Source: Megalonaias nervosa (Eukaryota; Mollusca; Bivalvia; Unionida; Unionidae). Taken from it: 64,000 bases of DNA. The translations under genes and the position numbers were made by a program. Positions 10,412 to 25,400 of the stretch are shown piece by piece (the first letter of the stretch is position 1; every line of letters begins with the position of its first letter). The notes under the pieces were generated by a model, which saw nothing but the letters and a program-made list of their open reading frames with translations, was not told the origin of the DNA and did no database searches. The stretch spans positions 1 to 64,000 of the forward strand of contig JAECUM010001105.1 in assembly GCA_016617855.1 (NCBI GenBank), given 5' to 3'.

Positions 10412-13400
10412 TACCTGAAGTTTATGTTCAAAAAGTTATTTTTTAAACTGTAAATGCAATTTTTATTGGTAACTTTTATTACAATTATGTGAATAATCAA
10501 CCAGGCAGTTGCATTATCCTTGTATATAAAATAGTTGCCCATTGTGGGTTACTTGTATAAAGTTGCTTAAAGCAAAATTAATTTTTTCCCCTAATATTTT
10601 CATATTTTTAATGCAAATAATATGAAATAATGTGACAAGACTTCTAAATTTTTTAAGTGTCGTGTGTAGAACCCATGATAATTAATAAAAAAATCCAAAC
10701 ATGTCCATTACAGTTTTAATTTAATCATACGAGTCATACATGACTGAAAAGCAGAGGCAAGGACTTAATCAGTGAACCAAATCTTGAAGGATGGAAATTT
10801 TACCTTGAGAGTCAAATACCATATGATAACCTTTGACATTATTGCTCTTTGAACAGCTATAACAATGCACCTGCCTGACCACAAGTCAATTAACATTGTT
10901 TTTTTATGGTAAGTTGTGTCTGATTGTCCAATAACTGTCATCAGTATCAACATGATTCTCAGTTTTGAGTTGCATGACAGAGATAATTATAATTAAACAC
11001 CTTGTAAGATAGCAAATCGTCTTTGATGAAAACAAATTCAAAACTGGATGGAAATTAAGAGAATTGATTGGGGGTAAATACCACTTGTTTGTTTTGATGA
11101 TACTATCCTATATACAAAAACATGTAATTAATAATTTCAGTTTATTCTATTAATTGGTCATGCTTCTGGTATGTAAGTGAATCACATGTATGATCATTTG
11201 TATCATGTTACTGTTTCACTGTCTACATCACTTTCTTGGTTGATTGTACATCATCTTATATCAAAATTGATTTTCAACTTTAAGTATTACATATATTGGT
11301 AATACCATGGCTCATGGCTCATAGGAACAATTTGACTTAATTTCTCACAGAAATATCGACACAAAACTGAAAACGAACATGGTTTAGGAAACAGAAAGAA
11401 GACACTCCTTTAAAATGCACAAAAAATCCATGATGTGTTGAAGAAAATTGATCATTGATCTAAGTATATTGTCTTGTCAATAGGATCTAAATGTATTGCC
11501 TTGTCAATAAGAAGTAAGTGTATAGACTTGTAAATACACAAATTATAATACACAGATTATTATACACAGATGTGTGTGGTACACAGATTATATGAAGCAA
11601 AACTTGTGCCAACATATTATCAGTAGTACCAAATATTTTTCTATGGTGATTTATAAATACAACATTTCAGTGTAATATGAGATGTTCAGATTTCCTTTTT
11701 TAAATATTTTATGTCATAATTGTGTTGTTTGTGTACTAAACAAAACTGATGCTTTCTGTGTTTGACAATAAATGCAAATAAAAGTTTTAAACGTTTTTTT
11801 GTTTTCCAAGTCCTTTCTATTGGTTTTAAGATTTCTACACTTTGTCTTAAAATTGTGACTCTTGGAATTTTCAGCCTTCAGTTTCAAGTCATGTGGGAAA
11901 CCCTAATTATGTTGTATCTATAAAAAAAAAGATACAGACAAGTTTAGAATACTTAGAGTAGGCAGAAAAATGCAAAACTTTGTGTTTATTGCATACCAGC
12001 TATTATCACATAGTTGGTATAGTTTTCCTCTAGTATGTGCAGTTTCCTATTTTGTACATTACCGCACGTTAACATATCACTTTATGTGACTCTGATTGGT
12101 CTAAATAAGACCATGAAATTATTGTGCAGTATCCTCTTTACTTATTGGCTGCAATCGTGGGAAAACTTTTTTAACCCTGCCTTCTGGAATTTTTTGTTAT
12201 CAATAAACATTTTTGGCTGCCATTTTTTGATTCAACTCGTGAAAGGGAATTGGGGAAAAATGGTCTTGTTTGTTTAAAAATGGCCAATTTACCCCCACAT
12301 GGGTTTCTTATATCAAGTATAACATATAACATGAAAAATGGCTAAAACCCTCAAGATAAGAACAATAACAACAAGTAAAACTATGGGTATTGCTCAGTTG
12401 ATAGCGGTAAGGGGGTGGGGGTGGAGGGGCAATATAATCTGTAGCATGGAATTCACCATATATACGAGCATGATTTAAATGTGAACTTATAAAAGTAAAT
12501 AAACTCACCTTTGTACACATAAAAATGTAGACATAAGCCAGTCTACCCAACTGACAGAACTTTATCCAACCACGGCATATTTACGTGGTAAATGTGCAAT
12601 ACAAGCCCCACTCAAAAGAGATTTGTTTACGTCTTCTGTACAGTCTATTGTTCCAAATCAAATACTGCAAATATCCGGTCACAAATACATTACAGTAAAT
12701 ATGTTTATTTCTGCATCCACTAATCTTCTTTTCACAAAAATATTGCAACAATGTAATGTTTAGTTGTGATGTCAAATTTCAAGGTAAACACTGGCACTGT
12801 GTTGTGTAGGCCAACTCAGACTGGTACTGTGCACCATATCAAACAACGTGACAGTGTGACAAAATTGGACATTTTGTGTTGAAAAATCATTTTGTCTTTT
12901 GTAAAATGTTCTGTTTATTTGGATGGATGCTTATTACTTGATTTAGAGTTAGCAGAAATGTATAATCTATTTTTACTATTTAAACTTTGTTTGGGACTAT
13001 TTTTTACGCACAACAAATGAAAGGTACAGCGTCTGTCAGAATGAACAAAATTATTCGTTCTTCTTTCTGTCTAAATAATTTCCACTGAAGTAAATACTAT
13101 GTGATAAAAAGAACCTCAAATGGGTAATGATTTAATATTAAATTTATGAAACTCATTAAATAATGTTCAACTTTTGCTTGCCAAGGCTTTGTAAAAGTTG
13201 GACATTATTCAACTTGTTTCATAAATTCAGTATTAAATCATTACCCATTTGAGATCCGCTATTACTTTATAGAACCAGGTTGTGAGATTTGTAAGAATTG
13301 TATGAGGTCTAATTTTTTTCTTTAGTCATCTGTGTGCATTGATGCAATATACAAAGAAAGTGTCCTTTTGGATTCACCATTGCAAAAAATGAATTGTGTT

Positions 13401-16400
13401 TCATTCCATCATTGGTTTACTCAGACAGCCAAATTATTATGAAAATACTTGCAAGGTATGGTCATTTGGTTCAAAATATTACCAGAATTTTTCTTCTTAG
13501 GATAACATATTTCATATTCTCTAGTACTGTGATATTGTCCAAACTTGTATGATACGTTTCTTTAGACTGTCATTTTTTTTCTCCAGGACAAGCAAATACA
13601 TGAATTCCCCAAATATTTAATGAATCCATCTTCTTACAAAATGAGTGAGCACTTGAAAATCATGCAGTCAGTTCTTCAGTGAGCATAACAAACCTTGCAA
13701 CAGAAATCAATATTAGCACAGTTGTAATTGAATTCTATATCAAGCACCATAATCAATCACTTACTAAGTGACCTTTTTAAATTCAGCAGTGCTAAGCTTT
13801 CTTTGACTATCTATTTATTAGAAGCTTTTTACAAACTACATTTGGAGAGATTGTACAATGGCAGACAAACTGTGGTATATGGTGGTAATATCTTTGCTGT
13901 TATATATTCTATAGTGAGATTATTATAAAACATGATCACTGATGGTGATGTATCATGCCATTAAAGGACATCTTATTGAACATGTACATATATTACATGC
14001 CCAGCTTCTTTTCTAGGATATACAGAATTCTGCGGCTGAATAGCCTGGGTACTTCCCTTTCTTCTGTCTATATGCCCAAATAATAAGCGATTGTCCCATC
14101 TATTTCAAAATGCAACTTATCTATTCCACCTGATTAACTTACTTTTGGTGTATTAAGGAAACCAGTGTCAACTACTGGTTCTTTTTCTGCCTTGTCTCCA
14201 TAAACATGGTTTATATGAGCCAAGTGTGTTTTCATTCATTTAGAGATATCTCAGCCAATTGTACTTTAAAAAAGAGATTCTCTTCAGTTCCAACCAGCCT
14301 ATCGACTGCAACCAGAAACAACAAGAATGAGCAAGAACAACAGATCAGCCTGCCTATCTATGGCTATCAATACTGAACAAAATAACTGCTAGCTTCATTC
14401 TCAAGAACATGTGTACTGGACTTCAGAGCTTACACACCATGTGTTGGCAACTAAAGATTTATATTTTGCAATCTTTCTGGTTGGCAATACACTTGTGACA
14501 TTTAGCTCTGCTGAAACCGAAACTACCGGTACATACCTTTATATACTGTCGTCAATTTTTGCTTTAAAAGAATGGATATTAACTCAGCAGTATTGTAAGA
14601 TACTTCTATGGCTGCAGGAGAGTTATAATGAAAAACTACAACAAAGTAGACCCTGGAAAATTAGTCCTGAAACCTGAATATACTTCATATCCTTGACTGT
14701 AAATTATGTATATACATATATAGGTAATGATAGCAGTTAGCCCTGCTTTTTCCTAAATGACCCCACTTTTTGACCTGGTTGGAACTACTGGCCCAGCTTT
14801 TTACATTTCTTAAATGAACACTGATATGCTTAGTGTGGTCAACTCTTCAGCTAAAATTAATATGAAAATTTTGACGTGTAAATAATTTGAGTAGTCATCT
14901 ACCTAAACATGGTTGGCAGAACAATTGGTCAGCAGTCCACTTAAGTGAACAAGGAGTACTTGATTCGAAGTTTAACATCGATCAGTTATGGCATGTGAAG
15001 CCATTTACTGTTTTATAAATATTGGTTAGAGCAGAGGTGGTTTTAATTTACAAAGGTTTGGTCTTGGTTTGGTTATGGTACAGCAACACAAGTAGGTTAT
15101 TTAGTGTCAAGGCTCACTCAACTCAAAGTGGAGCACACTGTACTGTGGCTGCGTTAGTTTTCATTGTGTAACAGTATTAGTGGATATTGTGGTTGCTATG
15201 AATTTAAAGATCCATATTTATCTTGATAAACTTTGTCAAATGCAATTACAAAGATGATTTTAGTGGATTAGTACAAATCATGAGCTTATTTGAGCATTGT
15301 CTCCCCTAGCAACAAAGAATATAATATAATAAATCAGGCTGCTGGTAGAAGTGGTTATAAACGAAAAATGTACAAAGAGTAAAACAAAATAAATATGAAT
15401 CAACAAGTAAAAACTAAATTATTATGAATCAGAGAGCAAGAACTAAACAAAGATGAATCAAAGAGCAATGATTAAATAAAGATGAATCTAATGGTGGTGA
15501 GTTAAGTTAATGAATTAAATCTTTTAACTATTCTTATGAAATTTTTTATAGTTTGAATTGTGAGAGTGAAAAGGGACTGTATAAGACGTGATCTTTATGA
15601 TCGGATAATTTGGAGAGTTTAGAAGAATGTGTTTGCAATCTCTGTTTTACCACAGGAGCAATGCTTATATTTGTATTCATGTTATTCTTAACCTGGCATG
15701 CATAACCTCTGACATTTTATCACCGACATAAAAATGACAGTAATAATAATAATAATAGTAACTCTTCTAAGGAAATAATAGGACTTAAATCCCAGTGTAT
15801 GTAATTAAGTACAATGTGCCCATGTAGCAAACCCACTTAAAATGCAACATGGAGATTGGTGTGAATACCTTTTTCTTATAGAAAATCCCCCAAAATTTGC
15901 TCAACGTTAAAAAAAATTGTCTTCAAACTTGGTACATGAAAGCCTGATATATCCCTTTTATCATCATTGACAACAGCTGTTAGTGAATGGAAATTTTGAA
16001 TTGTCAATATGAAATTCAAAATTTGAATAAGAAATCATATATTTCTGTTGATTTTGTGCAACAGAATATAACAATACTAATGAAAATATTGCTAATTGAC
16101 CTACTGGTGAATGAAATGAGGAACAATGTGAGAAGTCTTTTTGAAGTGAAATTCATGTTTTGCTATTGTCTGTTAATTGGGTTTCAAAGTAACTATCGTA
16201 CATGTAATATGTCATGATGTATTCAGACATGAAGAGAGTAAATTAAACATGGCGTTATTGAGCATTTCCATGAGAACCTTATTAAATGATTACTTTTTGC
16301 TTACACTGGCATTATTCTGACAACAGTTGGGAACTTAATGATCCTTCAACATGATCACACAAGCTAATTAGTTGTCTCCTCTTAATTTCAATACATGCTG

Positions 16401-19400
16401 ACATCACAGTAACACCCTGTGAAGATTAGTCTTATTTCTTGTGAAAATCACACACTTTAGACAACTCCTAAGTGTTTTCGTTTGTGGAGAATTATGATGA
16501 AAAACAATGAGCAGATTAAATAGACCCTGGAAAGTTTGTCCTCAAACCAGCACATGTATTCATGGTTATAAACTATGTGTATATGTTAACATTTGTAGCA
16601 TTTGATTAATTAGGAATGTCAGTAAGTATCTCGTTTATGATCTTCAGTTACAAGACTTGTTAAATGTACATATGCTGCTCTTATTCATTCTTATCTAAGC
16701 CAATTTGCTAAAATACATTTTTAAAAATATTAAATGCATCTTCTTTATACATTGCCTCCTTCAAAGGGATTAATTAAATATGTTGGTTCATAATGGATAT
16801 CATAATGTCATAATAGATCATAATGGACATCAGTTGATATCATATCATCATATAATATGCATGTCTATTGCATATCATATACATCATTGTATAACATGTA
16901 TATTTGTTGAATATCATAATATCATCATATAATATATGTCTCTTGGATATCAAATATATCATAATGGATATTGTAATAGCATCATTTCATGTATATCACC
17001 TTTAAGCACAATGAATACAATACACACAAAAGTAGAATATGCTCTTGAAGTGGAGTTAAGTGAGATTTACCCCTGATGTGAGAAGTATAGCTATAAACTA
17101 CACTCAACATCACCCACCATTGTATTATGTATAGTTAATTTTTAAACTGATATGGTTCCAGGAGAGAATGTGCTTCGCTACTATGAAACACTGAAGTCCT
17201 CAGACATCAAGATAAGGGTCAAGAGAGAGGCTGGAAAGAATCCAGAAGAAATTCATTCCAAACATGTCACCTTTTCAACATTGGGCAGGTGTGTATATTT
17301 AATCATGATATGTGTTTAATGGTTTGAAAATACAGGGCTCAACAATTTTCATTGGGCTGCTTGTCTTGCAAGCTTAGTGGCTTTGAATGTGCTAGTAAAG
17401 CATCAGTTTTACCATATTTATTGTATATTTTGGGACACCATATATGTTGGAATGAAATGCAGTAATTTTCAAAGTCATATTATGCATTGTATGTTCTCGG
17501 TCACCATTTTTTTTGAATTGTAAGTTTTGGAACCCCTTTTTAAATTGTAACATTGATGCTTAGTTGATAAAAATAATAATAAAGAGTATCAACTAATGGA
17601 TTTTGAAATCCATTGATTTTTTTATTGTGAAAAAATGCACTCTAAGTAAATTTTATAAAATATCTATTTTGAAAAAGTTGCTGTCACTGTTGTTTATTTA
17701 TACTTTGTCACCTCAGACATTTGAAGAAGATGAGTTCGGGTGAATTGTTTATGCACATGAGAGTTTTGTTCTGTTTTTTTTTCCTAATTTTACACTTCAG
17801 CAAAGTGTCTGGTTCAGAAAGTATTATATACTTATGTAAAATATGTGATGAAAGTGTGAATGTGTCTACCATATGTAATTGTTTATAAGACTGGTCCAAC
17901 TGCAAACTGCACAAACCCAGATCTGCCATCGCATAATGCTCTGGCAGATCTGGGTCTATGCAGATTTGTAGGAGTAATCAGAAGAATAAACAACATAGAC
18001 CCTGACCTGCATTATGCTAAGGCAGATTAGAATCTATGTTTGCAGTTGGTCTCGACTTATAAGCTAGTACATATGGTATGTACAGGGAGAGAGATTTATG
18101 GAATAAAGTTTCTGAGTGAAGGTACAAAATAATAGATAAACATTAAACCCAAAATTTTTATGTACACAGAAATTATCAATCATTATAATCCATATATCCT
18201 TGAACAAGCATGCATATTGATACTATGTTCTAACGAAATCCTTCACACCGTCCAAATTCTTATATGGCCACTCAGCCTTCTTGTCTTCTTCATATTAGCT
18301 GTCATTTTCAACATATCCAGCATTTCTTTGTCCATTCAAGTTGCTGATATGACATACTTAAAACAATTTTGTTAGAAAACTTACTTGTCCACTGGCTATC
18401 AAAATCCAATCCACAAAAGTTTGTCAGTACTCTTAGCATGAGAAGTGTTGTCATTCTTCTTGGCAAGGTTGTGTGATGCAATATGAATAAAGTTGAACCA
18501 GTTGTTACTTATATTGGTTTTGACGAGTTTATCAATACTAACGCCTAATGGTTGCAGCTTGGAGGTGCATCTACCCATAATAATGATGGCACTGTGTTAC
18601 CCCATCTCAAAGCCTTCTTTGCAGCATCTCTGTGTGTATAGAATGAATCCATTACCAAACTTGATCACTCCTTTCCATGTACTTGTGATACATCTTTTAA
18701 TTACCCCTTCATCATCCCAAACCTTTGCCTCCACAAGTACAATCCATCCTTTCAGTACCATAATATCCTTTAGCTACCTTGTCCTGAAAAATTGGTCAGT
18801 GGAGGTAATGCTTCCCTTGCAGCAGAAACTGTAAGGATTAAAGTGATGTTTTTTTATATATTATTTTTCGCCTTTGACGCCTTCTTATTTTGCAGTCCAT
18901 CCAAGAATGAGATCAAAGTACATTGGAGTTTAATCCATGTTAATGACTCCATTGTTCTTCAAATTGTCTTCTCTTCCGACCTGCACAAAATCATTGAATG
19001 ATTTTGTTTTTCATCCAAATCTTTGGGGAGTTGCTGTGTCATAGATGTGCTTGCACATGGCACTAGAGATTGCTTACCAAAGACTTATAAAAATAGTACT
19101 AACAGCTGCCTCACTAGGTGCTCAGCATTAAGAGATTAGTGTTATGACTGGTCAGCCTGGTGTCAGGATAATGTGACAGGGTGGGAAATGACTCTACATG
19201 TCTGCAGCATGATTCCCCAGTGCAAGATATCACTATAAACCGCCACACTGCATACATGACTGCAGAATTGTTAAAGCTACATTAAAAATCCAATCATGCA
19301 CACACACCCAAAGCATCTCCTTTAAAAATTCTGTATTCCGATTTGTAATGAAAAAAAAATCTACGGATGATCACTTGACACCAGTTCCTTGAGATCTCCA

Positions 19401-22400
19401 TATTTAACTGGATGATAACCTGCTTCACTATTTTTTCCAACTAAATCGTCTCCACAGGACACTGGTCTTGCACTCATTTTCCAACTAAATCATCTCCACA
19501 GGACACTGATCTTGCACTCATTTTTCAACTAAATCATCTCCACAGGACACTGGTCTTGCACTCATTTTCCAACTAAATCATCTCCACAGGACACTGGTCT
19601 TGCACTCATTTTCCAACTAAATCATCTCCACAGGAACACTGGTCTTGCACTCATTCTCATATATTCTCATCCATTCAGAGATGTCTATTTTTTACCTTTT
19701 GTGATTTGAAGGTTTTGAAATATCTTGCAATTTCATTAATTCAGTGTAAATTGGAGAAATTTCATTAATTCAGTGTAAATTGGAGAAATTTCATTAATTC
19801 AGTGTAAATTAGAGAAACTTCATTAATTCAGTGTAAATTGGAGAAATTTCATTAATTCAGTGTAAATTGGAGAAACTTCATTAATTCAGTGTAAATTGGA
19901 GAAACTTTATTAATTCAGTGTATATTGGAGAAATTTCATTAATTCAGTGTATATTGGAGAAATTTCATTAATTCAGTGTAAATTGGAGAAATTTCATTAA
20001 TTCAGTGTAAATTGGAGAAATTTCATTAATTCAGTGTAAATTGGAGAAACTTCATTAATTCAGTGTAAATTGGAGAAATTTCATTAATTCAGTGTAAATT
20101 GGAGATTCAGTGTAAATTGGAGAAACTTCATTAATTCAGTGTAAATTGGAGAAACTTCATTAATTCAGTGTAAATTGGAGAAACTTCATTAATTCAGTGT
20201 AAATTGGAGAAACTTCATTAATTCAGTGTAAATTGGAGAAACTTCATTAATTCAGTGTAAATTGGAGAAACTTCATTAATTCAGTGTAAATTGGAGAAAT
20301 TTCATTAATTCAGTGTAAATTGGAGAAACTTCATTAATTCAGTGTAAATTGGAGAAATTTCATTAATTCAGTGTAAATTGGAGAAATTTCATTAATTCAG
20401 TGTAAATTGGAGAAATTTCATTAATTCAGTGTAAATTGGAGAACTTTGCTTTTGCTTTAGCATTGACTTCACCTAACAGCATCATTTTTACAAGCATTTT
20501 GTGTCTGTCCTGTGGGTTCCACAATTTTGTGTGTTTTGCAGCTGGTTCATTTTCTGATACATCACACTCTAGTATGATTTCTTGGTCAACCAATGGACCT
20601 TTTTGCTCAACCAGTGGACCATTTTGGTCAGCTAATGGGTCTTTGTGATCAGCCAGTGGGCTGTTTTGGTCAGATAATGGGCCATTTTGGTCACCCATTT
20701 GGCCTTTTAGGTCAGCTATTGGTCTGTTTTGGTGAAGTTGTAGTCAAAGATTTTCTTTCAGTGCATTAGGCAAAGCCTCTTTGCACCTAGAGTATTGCAA
20801 CACAAATTTACCCATCATGGCTAAGATTTTTTTTTTCTTATAATTTTATTCCCTTTATGGTAAAGTTATATGGTAACAAATTTTATGCATACTGGTTGAT
20901 AAGTATACTCAAAAAGAAACTAAAGTCTGCTTCCCAAGGTGAGCCTTCTTTACATATAAACAAAAACTACACACTGAGGAGAATACAGTACACCATACTG
21001 AATCTGCTTCTAAAGTTGTTAATTCAGTCTGACAGCTGCTTAAAAAGGGACTTGCACTTTCTCAGCTACCACTCGTATATTCAAGCAGATAAATGATGTT
21101 TTACTTAAGGAACTGCAAATGCTGCATTTAATTTGAGACTGCTCCTTGGTTAGAGCATCTGCCTCGGATGTGGGAGGTCATAGGTTTGAGCCCCAGCTGA
21201 GTCATACCAAAGATTTTATAAAACTGGTACTAGCAGCTGCCTTGCTTGATGCTCAGCATTAAGACATCACTATAAATTGCCACACTGCAGACATCATACC
21301 AATATGGCTGAAAATTTGTTAAAGCTATGTTACAAAATCCAAATCACAAACACATTTAAACTGAAATTTGAAAATATTTAAATTGAAAAATAAACTGGAT
21401 AAACAGATAAAGGGTTGAAATTTGAAATTTGAAAGGCTGGTAATAAATCACCTGTGCATTAATAGAATAGAAAGTTGTGAAAAGTTTAGATTGGGTTTTC
21501 AAAAATTCACTCATGTACAATGAGTAATGTGAAAGAGTAAATGAGTAAGAGTAAATAAATGAGTAAGAAAGAGTAACTTTATCCTAGACAAATAGAAAAT
21601 CATAACTTAATTGTCACTTGTCATACATGACACCAGGATATTTGGAAATTTGTTTGATTTTAGGTGCAAAGAATGTTGCCATGAAAAGAGTTCTTTGACA
21701 TAAGGAGGTGTGTGTGTGTGATTTGGATTTTTAGCGTAGCTTAAAAAAATTTTCAGTCATATTGCTACAGTGTCCACAGTGTGGCAGTTTATAGTGATGT
21801 CTAGCACTGGGGCATCATGCCGCAGACATGTAGCATCATGATCCACCCAGTCACAGTATCCTGATACCAGGCCAACCAGTCCTAAAACTAACCTATTAAT
21901 GCTGAACGACAAGCGAGGCAGCTGCTAGTAACATTTTTGATAAGTCTTTGGTATGACTCTGCCAGGGTTTGAACCTGCATCCTTCCGCATCTGAGGTAGA
22001 CACTCTAACCACTAGGCCATCAGAGGACATTGTCCCCAAATTTGAGTCTTAAGGGGCCAACGAGAGTGTCTGGACTGTACTATATCCAAATGTTTGTAAT
22101 AGTGAGGTTTGTAGTAACAAGAACTTACTGTAAGATAAAGTTTTGAGCTTTGAAGGATTTCAGTTCCTCTATGTCAATGGTTTTGTATGATGCTTTATGA
22201 CACAGCAACACAAGCAGGTTATTTAGTGCTGAGGCAATTGAAATATAGTACCTCACCAAGGTAGCTGACCCAGGCTGGTCCGACGGTAGGATTTGAATCC
22301 ACACCTTTTGGTTCTTGAGAAAAACATGCTACCTACTGAGCCACCACAGCTCCCCAATGCCAGTGGCATTGTTTCCGCCTTTTTTAAACAAATATAGTTT

Positions 22401-25400
22401 GTATTACTGATATTAGTCATAACTGTATGGTCATAGCAAAATTTATAACAGAGTTATGGCCTGCTTGACTTTCAGTAGTTTCTTTTTCTTTTGTCAAGGG
22501 AGGCAACTCAAATTGAAGTGTAAGATTAAACTTTGGTAGTTATCTCTCGCATTTGTTTCACATATGATAAAACTTGAAACAATATTGGAAAAGTTTTTTA
22601 AAGGAGATCGCCACATTCATTCTTCAAACAATGTTTTCAATGTTAATATAAACTTTCTGTGTACAAGTTAATAAAATACAGGATAATGTTATAAAGATTG
22701 TTTTCCAAGGACTTTATGATCATAAAAAGGGCCATAAATAACATTATATCAGAAACTATGTTCTTTAATCTAATTTTATTTAAATTATTATCATTTCAAC
22801 CTTTTAAGAAACACGTGTTTTATTACTTTATGCACTTTGGTTTGCGAGGTAATGCATCCTCCTCCATCAGTTTGTAAAAAAGTCTGAAGTTTAATTGTAA
22901 CATTAAAGTGAATGTTAAAGTCAATGTTTCTTTTAGTTATTATAAGGAGTTCAAACAGTTCCATAATTTATGATTTAAGATATTGTGGAAATTTTTTGTT
23001 CTTTCAGAAATTTTAATTTGTATTTACAACCATCCAAGATATTGTCGCATGACTTCAAAGCTTCTATTGTGAAAGGAAATGGGCAAGATGCAGTGTTTAA
23101 GGTCAATAGTAGTGCCTTCTACTCAGGGAAACTTGAAGGTAATACATCTAATTAATCAATGTTTTTTATTCTCAGCTACAAATGTTAAATTGACATACAG
23201 CTACCCTTGTATTTGTACATATGTCTGGTTAAATTGACTGATTTTTTCCCCATGGACTTAGTCCGTATATTGCATGGGGGGGGGGGGTTCTTGGTTGGTG
23301 GAGCATTTGCATTCCATGAAAATATTTTCAGCTTATAAGAAGGATACTATTCTGTCTTTGTCTGTCCATCTTTCTGCAAGTCCAAAATGTTTAATACCCT
23401 TATGGGTTACCATTAGAAGAGGGATATTATTTTTGGCTCCAGCCTGTGGCATCCATTGAGAGATTCAAGGTCAGATGTGCAAAAAAATTTAATTATAGTG
23501 ACATTTTCACCTGCTTTTTTATGTAACTTTATAAAAACAATGTATTTAACAGATCTTTGTTCTGACTTCAGGAGCATGATTCTTGATGTAATAATAAATG
23601 TGGGGATTTGCAAAGGGGACACATCAGAGATGCCCATTACTAAGTGCATAGTTTAACTATTATATTGGTATAGTGTCTTATGGATCCTACCAGTAAGGGA
23701 GCACATTGCCAATCTGCAATATTGATATAAATACCATACAACTGTTTCATTTGAATTTGTTGTCCCTATTAATGTTTTTGTTCTAAAACTCCCCAGAATA
23801 TTTCTGAAAACTTTGTACATCAGGAATGTGATTTTTTTGGTCCAATTTTTCACATGTTTAGTGATGTAGTAACAAGTAAGAGCCATGCATATTTATGAGA
23901 TGATTTTGCATGTGATTGGCTGAGCTTATTGTTAATATGGAAACTGTACACCAGATCTAGTGCTGATGACAATTGAATATGGGCTTTACATCATCAGGAT
24001 CTTTGGGCAATTATGAAAGTGAGCTATATCCATATACAGTAATTAGATAATCTGGCTTCTGATTGGCTGACCTTGTTACCACTCTATAAGCCATATTTTT
24101 GAGCTGTTGGGTTTATAGTCACAAAGATCTTGGTGGCTTTGATTGTAAGCAAGAGTGCATATTAATTATGCCTTCATCATTTGAAAGAATTTTATCGTGA
24201 ATATAGTAACATAGGTAAAATTGATATGATGGACAGTTTGGGAGATAGTTTACCTAGGCTGTCCACATCAGAAATGGCAGGTTGCCAGTTTAAATCCCAG
24301 CAGAGTCATATCAAAGATTTATAAAAAATGGTACTAGCAGCTGCCTTCCTTGGTGTTCAGCATTAAGAGGTTAGTTTTAGGACTGGTTGGCCTGGTGTCA
24401 AGATAATGTGAATGGATGGAACATGATGCTGCTTGTCTGCAGCATGATGCCTCAGTGCTGGACATCACTATAAACTTCCACACTGCAGGCATCATAGCAA
24501 TATGACTGCAAAATTGTTAACAGCTATGCTGTGTTTTTACAAGATGACATACTTTAATGCTTTAACCTGCTTTGTTAAATGGTCAGCTGTTTAGTTATGT
24601 AAGCCAGGTAATTGATATCAAGCTCACTTAGGCCTCTTGTTAAAATGAAATAACTCAAAGACTTACAAAATATGTTGAAATACAGAGTCTTTCAAAATTT
24701 TGTCTTCATACATCTGTTATGTTCAATATACTGCACTTTTTTTCCATTTTTATGCATTGAAAAGTTACTGTCAGTTTCTTCAGGCCCATGAATTTTCTTT
24801 AATTTCAAAAGATTTATATCATTCAGAATACCTTTGTATAATACTTCAGAAATTGGGATGCAAGAAATGTTTAAAATATTGGAAAATGTTTCATTCTGGG
24901 CAAAATTCAATTTCAAAAATCTTAATTGAGAGGGTTATATTTTGATGATGCCCATAGTGGCAAAACTACATGTACATGTAGTACATGTAGTCCCCTCACC
25001 CCCCCCTTATTTTTTTCATGCTCATAAACCAGAGTTCGTTTTAGACTGTGTCTTTGTGCCATTGATGCATTTTTTGTCTCTTGAACAAGAAAGTACCCTC
25101 TACAGCACCCATAAGATGCATAAATAAGACACAAGAATATAAAGATAGAAGATTGTTGTGGTAGATTTTAATGTCACTGAATTGAGTGAATAATAAAGAT
25201 ATTGCATTTAGATTTTAAATTGCCAAAGAAATTTCTTACTGATGTTGATCGGCTTGTCACCTATTGATGGATGATGGTCAATGATAGAAAATGTTAACAA
25301 GAAAACCCAATGAATTCTTCAGTAATAACATTTATATTGAAAGTAGTGTACAGAGTGGTCACATGTGGACTGAAATGTCAACAAAAAACCCCCCAGATAA

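Larger units (their letters stand above)
9746..17161 (+). other. Intron 1 of the ADAM17-like gene
   Basis: 7.4 kb, phase 1. Apart from two TA tracts, a G-rich motif at 12411, a foldback at 13115-13253, a SINE fragment near 15055 and AT-rich imperfect repeats (15378-15488 and 16790-16990), I see no features. Long stretches such as 10410-12400 and 13260-15050 hold nothing I recognise. Confidence 0.7.
17289..23007 (+). other. Intron 2 of the ADAM17-like gene
   Basis: 5.7 kb, phase 2. It holds a MITE, a pogo-type transposase fragment, three minisatellites, four SINE copies and a short foldback, each listed separately. The stretch 22560-23000 shows nothing further. Confidence 0.75.

Noticed and set aside
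18493..18834. 113-codon plus-strand frame
   Set aside because: Antisense shadow of the pogo-type transposase fragment.
19728..20442. CRISPR-like 29-bp direct repeats
   Set aside because: Units are contiguous with no spacers and lie in an animal intron; it is a minisatellite.
23276..23287. 12-base poly-G run as a functional site
   Set aside because: A single mononucleotide run with no surrounding structure; probably slippage.
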